From Podospora pseudoanserina (lineage: Eukaryota > Ascomycota > Sordariomycetes > Sordariales > Podosporaceae), in the NCBI RefSeq assembly GCF_035222485.1, contig NC_085920.1:6200001-6264000 (forward strand): DNA of 64,000 nt. The letters run 5' to 3'. The notes beneath the pieces were generated by a model. The model had not been told where the DNA came from, did not search any database, and was given only the letters and a program-made list of their open reading frames with translations. Numbering within the stretch: the stretch's first letter is position 1; each line of letters begins with the position of its first letter. This document shows, in pieces, positions 36,290 through 46,721 of this stretch. Position numbers and translations under genes: made by a program.

Positions 36290-39230
36290 CTAAGAGAGAC
36301 TAGCAAAAGCCCTCTTCCTCACCTCCTTCTTCTGCTTCTCCTCCTCCTCCCAATTCTCATCCACGAACCCCTTGACACTCCTCTCCTCAATCTGCATCCC
36401 CACCACCCTCAACGCCGCAATATTATACCCCATCTCATCCTTCTGCTTCCTCAGCGCCTGCCTCAGATTGACTCTGATCCCGTCCAGCATCTGGCGCATC
36501 GTCCTGCTGCTGACAATCTGCTTGTGGTGGGTTTTGAGCATGAAAAACAAGATCCTGCAGGTGAGAGGGATGTTCATGCTCCGTAGCGCGAAGAGGTTCA
36601 AAAAGGTGAACAGCATCGGCACTGACGCAAAGGGAAGAACCAGAAGCGCATCGTGGAGCGCGGACGCTTTGATCTTGGAGAGGGTGTTCATCACGTATTG
36701 CTCCGCCGTGATGTTCCCCAGCGCCATGAAGATGGCGTGCCGTTGCGGCGGCGCAAGGTTGGGGTTGGAAGCCTTGGCTACTTCCCACTCTTTCACCACG
36801 TTGAGGTCTGCCAGGCCGAGCTCGAGGGCCTCGGCTATTCTCTCTCCTGCCATCAACGTCTCAACCGTCTGTTTTGATGCTGCGGCAACCTCGCGGTTTT
36901 CATCCTGGGCGTCGGCGTCTTGCTCCAGGGAGGTGGTGAGCGTAGATTCGTAAAGCTCTTCCAGTTCCTTTTCGCGCTCTTCCTCGAGGAAGATCTGCTC
37001 GTCCGTTTCCTCCCATACACGAATAGACTTGTCATGAGAGGCGGACACGAGGAAGTTACCCGCGTGGGAGATGGCAAGGGCCCAGATCTCCCCGTGGTGG
37101 CCGTCGATACGTTGGATTTGCTCGAATTTATCCCCGTCCCAGTATTTGATCGTGCGGTCTTTGGACGCAGAAAAGAAGTGATGTCCGTTGCCGTCCGAGT
37201 TGTGGGGGATGAAGGCTACTTGGAGGATCGAGTCTTGGTGACCAAACAAGGCTTTGTGGCAGTCGCCGAAATCGAGACCCCATATTCTGATGTTCTTGTC
37301 GGCGGAGGAGGTGATGATTAGTTTGCTGTCGAAGGAGATGTCCATGCTTAAGACGGGGAGTTTGTGGCCGTAGAGGTTGAGGTAGAGTTTGAGGGAGTCG
37401 ACAAAGAAGACCTTGACTGTGCTGTCGAGGAGAGACACAGCCAGGAGCTTGGAGTCGGGGGAGAATTTCAGACTGAGAATGTCGTCAGATACCTTGAGTA
37501 TCCTCGACTGGACCAGCTTGAGTTTTGGTGTGGTTCTCGTGGTGCCAAGAACTTGCTCCTGGACAATCTTGAAGTCCCAGAATTTGGCTGCTTTGTCGGC
37601 ACCTCCTGACACCACAGACTTGCCATCTGGGTGGACTTGTAGCGCCCAGATAGCATGGCCCTCGTGTGCATTCACGCTCTCCAGCAACGCCGCGGAAGCC
37701 ACATCGTACAGTTGGAGCTCTCCCTCCTTGGTTCCCACCACTACCACCTTGTCACCTGGCAAAAATGCGCAGCAGAGCGCATAACCACACTCAAATGTTC
37801 TAATGCAGGCTTGTGTCTTTACGTTCCAAATCTTCAGCGAACCATTGGCAGCAGATGCCAGCATTTTGTCGTCCGAGCTGAGTGATAGCGAGCGGATGTC
37901 TGTGCGATGGCCTGGGAGATCAACACCCAGTGCCTTGTTGTAATCGGCGACATCGGTCTTGGACTTGAGCTTGTCCTTTCCAACAATCGTATAGAGCTCC
38001 AACAAGTTGTTTGTGGACCCTACAAGTAATTGCAGGTCCTTGCTCCCTTGTTGTATCGCCCAGTCGACTGATCTGACCTTGCCCGTGGTTCGTACGATAA
38101 CGTGCTGCGCAAACACATCAGAAATCTCGGCCTTGTTGATGTCGTCGGCGCCCTCATCCTCCATGTCAACATCGGCGCCCTTCTTATTTTTTGCCAGTTT
38201 CTCCTTTCTTCTCTTCTTTTTCCTGGCCAAGCTCTTCTTGACCTCTGATTCCGTCCGTATCCTCCAAATTTCAACGTTCTTCTCGACTCCGTGTACGGCG
38301 AAGTAATCCCGGCGGGGGTGGAAAATAACCTCGACTGCGCGCTCTTTGCTCGATCGGTGTAATGTGCCTCTGTCGTGGAGGAAGTTTACTGATTGTGAAA
38401 GGTCGACTCGTTGCGCCGAGGCAGCCAGTGCCACGACATCCAATGCCCACACCTTCATTTCGCCATCGTTCCCAGCAGTCACGCAGCCGCTCAGATCCGG
38501 CGAAACTCCTAGCGCCCAGCATTCGCCATTGCTTTGCGCAACGTGTGTCTCGATACAGTGGCGGGATGAAAGATCCCAGAGCTTAATCAGCGAATCTTTT
38601 CCTGTCGTAAGAAGGAATCCCTCTGCGCCCTCGTTGTCCACCGCCATCAACGCCTGCTCTCCATCTTCTTCCTGCACCACCGGCTCCGGCTCAATGAACC
38701 TCAGGCCGGTAACCTGATCTTTGTGTCCTCTCAGCTTGTACTGTCCCACCTCGGCCACCAGATCCCAAACAATAACGTCGGTATCCTTCGAACCGGAGGC
38801 CAGGCGCACACCAGTCTTGTCGAAAGCGAGAATAGTGACGGCCGACTTGTGGCCGTTGAAGCTCACTACGGAGGTGGCGATCTTGCTGTCCCAAATGCGA
38901 ATACTGCCATTTTCGTAGCCGACAGCGAACAGATCGGGGTCGGTCTTGCTTTGCGCGATTGCGGTTACCAGAGCTCTGTTGTTCTCTTCTTTCCAGCGGC
39001 TGAGGAGTTCGCCCTTCTTGATATCCCAGACTAGCACCTCCTCATTGGCGGCGACGACAGCTTGGCCGGCGCTGCTTTTCGTCTTGTCCTTGGACGACCA
39101 GACAATGTTGGAGCTGCTGGATGCGACGACGCCGAAGGACTTTGATGGCTCGAATTTTCTGAGACGGTTAGGGGTGTTATCGAACAGAGCGATGGTTCCA
39201 GACAAATACTTACAGGTAGGACTTGACCAT
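36290..39230 (-). CDS. UTP12: U3 snoRNP WD-repeat protein UTP12 (DIP2/WDR3)
   Basis: Two coding exons, 39230-39214 (17 nt) and 39158-36290, give 961 residues. The 55-nt intron has GTAAGT, CTAAC and CAG. Splicing gives the N-terminus MVKSYLKFEPSKSFGVVAS, typical of the family; extending the large exon upstream instead would add an unrelated leader. WD40 repeats fill most of the protein in two arrays (WDIKKGELL, IRIWDSK, VIVWDLV, IKLWDLSS, LKIWNV, AKFWDFK, IRIWGLDFG, IKYWDGDKF, IRVWEETDE). A Lys-rich then acidic linker (KKKRRKEKLAKNKK) sits near residue 340. The C-terminal helical Utp12 domain lies at about 790-940. In yeast this protein joins the UTP-B complex of the nucleolar small-subunit processome and is needed for 18S rRNA maturation. 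The length matches the family. Confidence 0.97.
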
Positions 39231-39580
39231 ATTTGCGACTCGAGATTATCCAATGCAGGCGCACCTCTCAATCGTTGTGGAATGTCCTTGCGCTTCGAGG
39301 GAAGTGCTTGTCTTGCTCAGGACTTTTTTTTGGCGGCGATAAGATAAGAATTACAAAGGTGAAAACACCGACACTAGCCACACCCGTCGGCAAGGGTTCA
39401 GTGGCTGCGGCTCCAGGAATTGCGGGGCAGTAGCTTCAGGGGAGGGGCCTGGTCCGCAGCTTGTCGCAAGCCGAGCAACGTCAGCCTTCCCAGTTGCAAC
39501 TGACAGGCCCCACTAAAGCTTTCCCCCAACTTCATCATCAACACCATAGCTACCCGTCGAAGCCGAAACCAGGGGACAAG
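39231..39580. promoter_or_regulatory. Divergent promoter between UTP12 and ARPC2
   Basis: 350 bp separate two start codons pointing away from each other. The segment holds a T tract followed by GGCGGCGATAAG near 39325-39345. No TATA box is obvious. It must drive both genes unless one has a more distant promoter. Confidence 0.7.
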
Positions 39581-40732
39581 ATGTTGCTGCTCGATTACCA
39601 GAATGTGCTGATACAAACGGTGCTCACGGAGCGTTTCTCCGGGTGAGTGTTGTCTTGTCTCTACCAATCTCACCGCCAAGCCCCCCCTGACCATCACCGC
39701 CATAGCTAACCAACAATGCGCCCAACACAGAGCACCCCCCGTGTCCATCGACCAGACCGTGTCCGACTTTGACGGCGTCATCTTCCACATCTCCACCCCC
39801 GACACCAAGACGAAGATTGTTGTGTCTATGCAAATCCGCTGCTACAAGGACCTTGTTCGTTACGGCGCTGAGGAACTCCTGGCTGAGGAATATGGCCCGT
39901 ATGTTATCCCGCCCGAGCCGGGTTATGACTTTTCCCTCCAGATCGACCTCGAGAATCTCCCAGAGGACAAGGAAGCCCGCGATGCGTTGATCATGAAGAT
40001 TGCTCTGTTGAAGCGCAATGCCATGGCTGCCCCTTTTAAGCAGGCGTACGAGGAGCACTACCACCTGAAGGCCGAGGCGGCCAAGTTCACATCCGAGGAA
40101 GCGCCACAGGGTGTCAAGGAGGGCGGGTCCGTGAAGGCTATTCAGTACCGTGAGGAGGAGGCGATCTATGTCAAGGCCAGTCATGATCGCGTCACTGTTA
40201 TTTTCAGTACCGTGTTCAGGGAGGAGACGGATCGCGTGTTTGGAAAGGTGTTCATCCAGGAGTTTGTGGATGCCCGCCGGAGAGCTATTCAGAACGCGCC
40301 TCAGGTGCTGTTCAGGAATGATCCGCCATTGGAGTTGCAGGGTGTGCCGGGTGTGAAGAATACCGGCACCGGGGAGATTGGTTATGTTACTTTTGGTATG
40401 TCTCGACATAACCGGCGTGGGATAACATGTGCTAACATACAAACTAGTTTTGTTCCCTCGCCACTTGACTCCTCAGCGTATGAATGATGTTATTTCACAT
40501 ATTCAGACCTTCCGCGATTACTTCCACTACCATATCAAGGCCTCCAAGGCTTATATCCACACTCGGATGAGAAGGCGGACGGCAGACTTCCTCCAGGGTA
40601 TGTTTGTTCCCTACCACTGTTCCCTGAGTATCATCCTAACGCTTTATATCAGTCCTCCGGAGAGCGAGACCAGAGAACGAAGAAAAGGAGCGCAAGACAG
40701 CGAGCGGGAGAACCTTCAAGGCTGGAAACTAG
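39581..40732 (+). CDS. ARPC2: Arp2/3 complex 34-kDa subunit (ARPC2/Arc35)
   Basis: Four exons, 39581-39642, 39731-40395, 40448-40597 and 40653-40732, give 318 residues, the usual length. Donors are GTGAGT, GTATGT and GTATGT, acceptors all AG, and phases match. The protein starts [20 protein letters not shown], continues with [14 protein letters not shown] and [20 protein letters not shown], and ends with the long helix region [20 protein letters not shown] through [20 protein letters not shown]. These are the hallmarks of ARPC2, which with ARPC4 forms the core of the seven-subunit Arp2/3 complex that nucleates branched actin. It acts at cortical patches and endocytic sites in the cytoplasm. 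Confidence 0.97.
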
Positions 40733-43700
40733 TTTGTTTGGGGCGTGTTTTGGAGTTGAGCGTCTTTTATGGATGTTGTGTATAGGGTGGAGCAATGCAA
40801 GCAACGGTCGGGTGACTAATTTACAGACAAGACCTTGGATCGCTGCTCCTTCCCACATCACTGCGTTACCGCATCAACCACTGCCACATCAACACGTTAC
40901 CCCTTCATCATGTCAACACACTACCCCTTGGCCACAGTAATCCATTACCCTTTATAGAATTGGCGCATTGCCTCTTCGCTATCTTATCATACCACTAGTT
41001 CTAGTCGCTTTGAAGACTCTCGCTTGTTTCTTTTCGACATATTGACATATCAATACAGGGTAGCGTACCTTGGACATCTTACCTTGTCTTGTCAGGGGCA
41101 CTTCAACCGCCAGCTGTACTTCCCTTCTTTTCATATCCGGCACTGTAAAATTTGCAAACCCACCAACGCTCTTCGTTTACTCCTCCTTCCGTCTTCGGAA
41201 TCCCCTCAGTTTCACTCATCTGGCCATACCCCTTGACCCAGAGGGCCAGGTTTCACAGCATCCACCTGGCGTGTTACAGCTTCAAGTCGTGCCCACCGCC
41301 GGAGCCGCATGTCCGCTATCTCTTCGTTTAGGGTTTTTTCCTTTCCTTTTACTTACCTACCTACCTAGGTACACGCCCCTCCCACAGTCCCGTCCGCCCC
41401 GCCTCGTACTGCCCGTTGCTGCTTGATGCGGTGTTTGCTTTTTTTCTGGTGAGCACGACATACCCTAGCGGTGGTGGGTGGGGGGCGGACACGACATGCG
41501 CCCTTCCCCCTTCCCTGGCTGACCTATGCTGTGATCCCTTCATGGCTGGAAACCTACCTACCTACCTTGTCGGTTTCGCCCGTGCTTTTTGGGCTTGTGG
41601 TCGGCGGTCTCCGCGTGAGGTATGGGGTTGTGGGTTACAAAAGAGGGAGGACAAAAAGTTGAGAAAATAGATTAATCCGACCCGGGAGTTTGGGGAGGTT
41701 GAAAGGGGGGAAGTCTCGGTGGACGGATTGGGAAGGGGATGGTGGTAATATGACGGGATTGTAGAACTATCTGTTTGATAGGTGACATGGTGAGGTTATG
41801 TTTGGGGTTGTGGATTTGTTTACCTCTATGACAAGAGGTGTGTGTAGAGGGGTGACGTGATGGATAAGATGAAGCTTTTGATCACGTTATTGACAATTGG
41901 TAGTCGATCCGGGCCGATCCTACCGGTTGCCGTCCTCTCTCTCGGTCATTCGAAGAACGTTTGGGGGTCATGTCAGCTCCCCTCTCAAGTTTCAGCCCCC
42001 AAACTCCCCCCATTCCGGAGTGCATTTCATCTGCCGAAACGTGCATCCCCCAGGTTTTGATACTGGCTTGCAACGTCACCAGGTGTGAGTGGGCTCTTTT
42101 GCAGCTACCATCTCGATGTCAGGCAGGTGTCCCGGGCTCTGTGTGTTCAGGTGTGTTCCAGAAGGGTGGTGTGATCGCTATGGTGCCCAATTACCTCACC
42201 ACTTTCTCTCTCTCACACACACCAGTGGGTTGGGTATCTGGTGTCCTGGCTTTCGGTCCGGCTAAAATCGCTTGATTGCACACACTTCCCGACCAAAATC
42301 TGCCGTCCCCAGGTATTTTTTGTCCAGTCCGGTAGTTTACTGCGTGCAATATAGATTACAGCTGGAAAAACGGCTGGGTCTCGTTGGAAGATTCCGAGAC
42401 TTCCTTTCGGTCCCGAACAATATATGGTCGGCAGAAGTGGTTGCAGCTGAGGCAGTGCAAAATACTACAGGTCAATAAACCAACTTGAAGCAAAAAGATT
42501 ATGCTGTGTCTGAAACTAGCAAGTTTGAGAATTCGAGTCTCCTCGTATCTTTTCGTGGGGGATGGAAAGTGAAGGCGGGGGAAAGTTTCACTTGACTGGT
42601 GGAAAATGCATCATCGTGAGGGGATACATAAGCAGAATAAAAAAAATGGTGCAATCATTTGCTTGCTCACCCTCACACACACACCAACTTGCCCAGTTTG
42701 TGTGTGGGTGAGAAGAAAAGCAGGCTCAGTTGCGTGACCAACATATTGGACTTACGTCAATCTTATGCCTCGCTCAGCATCCCGCTCTTGAAGCCTGTGA
42801 TGAGTAGCTACCTTATGTCTCGGACTCGGGAGAATACTTCTTATCGAGCCAGTTACAGGCGCCCTTCTTCCCCTCTTCAGCCCTTTTCGTCACGAGCCTT
42901 GGCTGGCTAGCTACCAACCTACCCAACTCCATCCAACAGGCTGAACTTCTCTTCCCCATCCCGTGAATGACTCTGACTCGAACCAACCCCCACCGGCCCG
43001 CATCCCGACAGGCAGACTGTCAGACTCCGTACCCGGAGCATCGCCCTGAAAATAACCAAGCGCTGACTTCCACAGCGGCCGACAAGGCAGGTCCGTTGGG
43101 TGGTTGGTAAATACCTACCTAGGTAGATAGCCAGCCCGAAATCCAGCGAACCCGAGCAGAATCAGAACTCGTCATCAGCTCGGTCGGTCGCATCCCTTTG
43201 GGACTAATGCATGAGCTCAAGTCTCGGAAGAGGCCTCCACGGGAACAGTCACTGCAAAAGATGAAGCTACTGTGAAGAATATCACGAATGCAAAAAAGAC
43301 CAAGGTACAGAGCAGTGTAAAAGTATGTAAAAGGTGTACTGAAAATTTAATTCGCTTTCCTAGCTACAAGAAATATTCCCAAGAGAGTATCGATCGCGGT
43401 ATCCATATGGTTGGGCGTTCCAGCAACAACCGGACCATGTCCGAAAGAAATGTCTCTCCCCCTTCTTCCCCCCCCACTCCTCCTCTCACTGTTCAATTCC
43501 ATATATGTCTGGTGGCCGTGAAAAGTATATCCAAAAACGAAAAAAAAAAAAAAATGTATAGAAGAAAAGAAAAACCGAAATCCACAATATGTACCCAAAT
43601 CCGTCAAATCAAGTCCCCGTTTTCTGGCATCGCAAGGAGGGGGTGACTGCTTGTGGGCGATGGTGAACAGGGTCGGGCGTGTACTTCTTGATGCGACCAT

Positions 43701-44816
43701 AAAAAAAAGAAGACTGCCCTTTTCTGTCACTCCTACCCAATTGGAGTCCCCCTCCTGCGAGGGATGCAAAGTCAGTTGAGCCATCGCCGTGTTACCGGCG
43801 ACTCGCTCAGATATGACTCCCATCCCTTGCCGCTGTGTTCCGACCCATTTTTCTCCTCGGGGGGCGCTGCGAAGTCCGGCGGTGTGTGAAAGACAACCGC
43901 GGGGAGGGCAGGCCCAAAACATGTTTGTGAAAAGTTGGCGAGTGAAGGTGTTGGAGACATAAGAAAATAAAAATCGTTCATGAAGATGGTGTCGTCGTGA
44001 CTGTGGTGTCCAGGTCGCAGCACGGCTCCGCGTTGCCGGGGCTCTTCCTCCCCGCAAGGGGCTTCCCGCGCAATGTTGACAAGGACAAATGCTCGCCGTT
44101 TTCCTTCTCAACCCCAATTTTGTTGTGTAAATTGTGTTGCCAGTCTGACTGTCTGCGAGAGATTTCTCCGCATCGCTGACAGGCCCGCGACGGCGATCCT
44201 CCAGTGTACAAAGGAGAAGGAATGATGTCGTAACAAAATAATCAATCCAAATCCGCCAATGTTCGCCGTGTTCCGCCCGCCGACCTCGCAGCAAAAAGCT
44301 CTGCTGGAAACAACCCAATACCAAGCGCCATAGGAAATACCATATGAAAAGAGAAGCCGTGTCCGAAATAGTAGGAGAGTAAAGAACATTAATCGTAGAG
44401 GAGATGCGTCCAAGAAAAATCAAAAAAGCCAATGCTCGCTTGCTAATTTTGCCAATCGAAAAGACCAAATACAAGGACAACGCAGAAAATCAGGCTGGGA
44501 AAATGTCCAAAAGAGAAGAAGAAAAAAAAAAGGCGGGCAACTCCTGTTCGCACAAGAGCGCAAAGAAGTAACAAATGTCGGAGAGCGTGAGCTGGTAGAT
44601 ATCTGTTTTGTGTGTGTGTGTGTTTGTGTGTCGCGGGAGCGGAAGAATTGTATGTGTGGTGGGTTTGAGAAAAAGTCATCCCCGAGGAAAAGAAAAACCG
44701 AAAATGCTGAAAGCGCCCAACGCTATGCATGTCGTGTGTGTTTCATGCAGTGTCATTCGTAGGCCGTGAACCTCGTCTCTCGTGTCGTGTAGTCGTCATC
44801 AAAGGTGTTCCATAGC
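40733..44816. other. Intergenic region between ARPC2 and the bZIP gene
   Basis: No gene is recognised. The region holds two palindromic CCTACCTAGGTA-type motifs (about 41353-41372 and 43111-43127), an A run at 43540-43554 and a TG repeat at about 44609-44628. The right-hand 1.5 kb is probably the 3' untranslated region of the bZIP gene. It contains a minus-strand frame open for 378 codons (43347-44480) without an ATG in its first half (see findings). Confidence 0.5.
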
Positions 44817-46721
44817 TTATGACCGGTCGTTGCCGCTGGAGGCTTGAGCAGAGTTGCTCTCAGCAATCATCTTGGCAAACGATCGGACGACGTCGCTTGG
44901 AACCTGGTCCCAGAGCAGCGACCGAGTGTAGACTTCGGCAGCCGACTGCTTATTGGCATTGCGCATGTTGGCGAGAGCCTCGGCGAGATTGCGTCTGCCC
45001 TGGCTCGTAGTCCTTTCGGCACCAGCACTAGGGAGGAAATCTTGCGAGGTCAAGTCATTATATTGCGCAGCCGTAAGCGAGAAGATCTGCTCGTTGGTCT
45101 GCTGTTCGGTGGGCCGCGTCAGGGCATCGGCCATCTCACCGAGCATCGATGGTGCGACGTTGTCCACCATCGGCGTGGCAAGCGGGAGCGATGAGCCTGA
45201 GGCCTGGGTCCAGCTGGTGCCGGATGGCTGAGGAGCCATCGCAACGACCCCCGAGGGGGCCTGGCCGCTGACGCCGGCATCCTTGAGCACGTTCTCGAGG
45301 AGGGTCGCGGACGCGGCGCGGACATCCTCGGACACGCGGGGAATGCTGGGGGTCGAGCGGCTCGAGAGGACGAAAGCGCCGACGAGGAAGAGCATGAAGA
45401 GGAGGCCGCCAGGCTGGGCGGGCTTCTCGGAGTCGGTCGGCAGAGCGATCTCGGGCTTCTTGGTGGAGACGAGCTGCATCTCCTGCTTGACCTCGGCAGT
45501 CTGCTCCAAGGGGAACTCGCCAAAGACGGGCATATTCTCCCAGGAACCATCCATGGTGATGCCGTCCATCTCGTTAAAAGCGCCGGGGAAGCCCGGTGCG
45601 TTAGAGGTGGCACCCTCCATGGACTGCACGTGGTTGGTCAGGACGCCGATCTTCTTCCGCAGCTCGCCCGATTCGATCGTGTGCTTGCTGATCAACTCGT
45701 CACGCTCTCTCTCGAGGTTGTGGGCATAGGTCTGGTAGTCCTGCTTCTCCATCGAGAGCTTCTCAAGCTCCCTCTGCAGATCGGCGATGGTGTCCTCCAG
45801 GGAGGAGATCACCTCGGTGAAATGCTTCTTCTCATCCTCAAGACGCTCAGTGTGAAGCTTCTTGCGTTGTCTGGAATCAAGGCTGTGAAGATGGTTAGTC
45901 ATTGTTCGCTTGCATGGGGATCGAGGTACATACGCAGCCTGTCTGTTGCGAAGGAGTCGTTTCTGCTGCTTGAGCTCCTTGATCTCTTGCTCATCGGTGG
46001 ACTGGGCAATCAACTGATCGATGTTGGTCAAGTTGCGCTCAGCGGGGATGTCGAAGCGTGCGTTCTTCTTCCGGATGCCATCACCCCTCCGCAAGTCGTT
46101 GTGGGAGCGGATCAAGGGGCTGGCGGGCCGCGGTCGCTTCAAGGCCTGGCTCTTGACATCGTGGGTCATCCACACGTCCTTCTGGGGGGAGGTGGGCATG
46201 GACTGAGGGAGCTGCTGAAACATGGCGGGCTGAGGTCCGGGATTGCCAAAGGGCGTCGCTTGCACCTGGAAAGGGCTGGGCTTGGGGAACATGTTCATGG
46301 GAGCCGAGTCATATTCCGCTGGGAGGCCGTCGAATGTCTGCATCTGAGGGGTGGCGGATCCAGAGCTGGTCATGGGCCAGGTCTGGTTCGCGTAAACGGC
46401 GTGCTGGCCTCGGTCCATCTGCAGGAAGGGGTTGTTGCTCTGAGCGTCAAAGAAGGGGTTGTTCGACGGGACGGCCTGCATGTCCACTTGCTGCCAGCTC
46501 TCAGTTTTTGGCGAGAAGAGCGAGGGGGCGACTGCGAAGGAATCCCTTCTGCTATCCGTCATAGAAGGGGAGTTCTCGAAGCCCGAGTCAATGCCGCTCT
46601 GGTCAAGAATGTTGTCGTCGAGTATGCTGTCAGCCTCCTCCTCAAAGTATTTCTGAGCATGGTTGGTGTCGACTGATAACGGTCCTCTGTAGAAGTTGTC
46701 CATTGGGAATGCTGAGACCAT
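44817..46721 (-). CDS. Membrane-anchored bZIP transcription factor (ATF6/CREB3-like layout)
   Basis: Two exons, 46721-45934 and 45882-44817, give 617 residues. The 51-nt intron has GTATGT, CTAAC and CAG and interrupts the basic region. After splicing the region reads LLRNRQAALDSRQRKKLHTE, the canonical N-x7-R signature (NRxAAxxSR). A coiled coil follows (about 275-340). Near residues 420-437 lies a hydrophobic segment (GGLLFMLFLVGAFVLSS), followed by about 180 residues. The N-terminal half is Asn/Pro/Gln-rich with two NNPFF-like copies. A bZIP followed by a single membrane segment suggests an ER- or membrane-tethered factor of the ATF6/CREB3 kind released by proteolysis; this is inferred from layout only. 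A second Met 6 codons downstream is an alternative start. Orthologue name not known to me. Confidence 0.9.
   Translation of the reverse strand: MVSAFPMDNFYRGPLSVDTNHAQKYFEEEADSILDDNILDQSGIDSGFENSPSMTDSRRDSFAVAPSLFSPKTESWQQVDMQAVPSNNPFFDAQSNNPFLQMDRGQHAVYANQTWPMTSSGSATPQMQTFDGLPAEYDSAPMNMFPKPSPFQVQATPFGNPGPQPAMFQQLPQSMPTSPQKDVWMTHDVKSQALKRPRPASPLIRSHNDLRRGDGIRKKNARFDIPAERNLTNIDQLIAQSTDEQEIKELKQQKRLLRNRQAAYVPRSPCKRTMTNHLHSLDSRQRKKLHTERLEDEKKHFTEVISSLEDTIADLQRELEKLSMEKQDYQTYAHNLERERDELISKHTIESGELRKKIGVLTNHVQSMEGATSNAPGFPGAFNEMDGITMDGSWENMPVFGEFPLEQTAEVKQEMQLVSTKKPEIALPTDSEKPAQPGGLLFMLFLVGAFVLSSRSTPSIPRVSEDVRAASATLLENVLKDAGVSGQAPSGVVAMAPQPSGTSWTQASGSSLPLATPMVDNVAPSMLGEMADALTRPTEQQTNEQIFSLTAAQYNDLTSQDFLPSAGAERTTSQGRRNLAEALANMRNANKQSAAEVYTRSLLWDQVPSDVVRSFAKMIAESNSAQASSGNDRS

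Noticed and set aside
42490-42560. T-arm-like GAGAATTCGAGTCTC string suggesting a second tRNA
   Set aside because: No acceptor stem, D arm or anticodon arm can be folded around it.
45630-46676. 348-codon open frame on the + strand
   Set aside because: It lies antisense over the bZIP coding exons, whose frame has clear domains. Composition of the real gene explains the open antisense frame.
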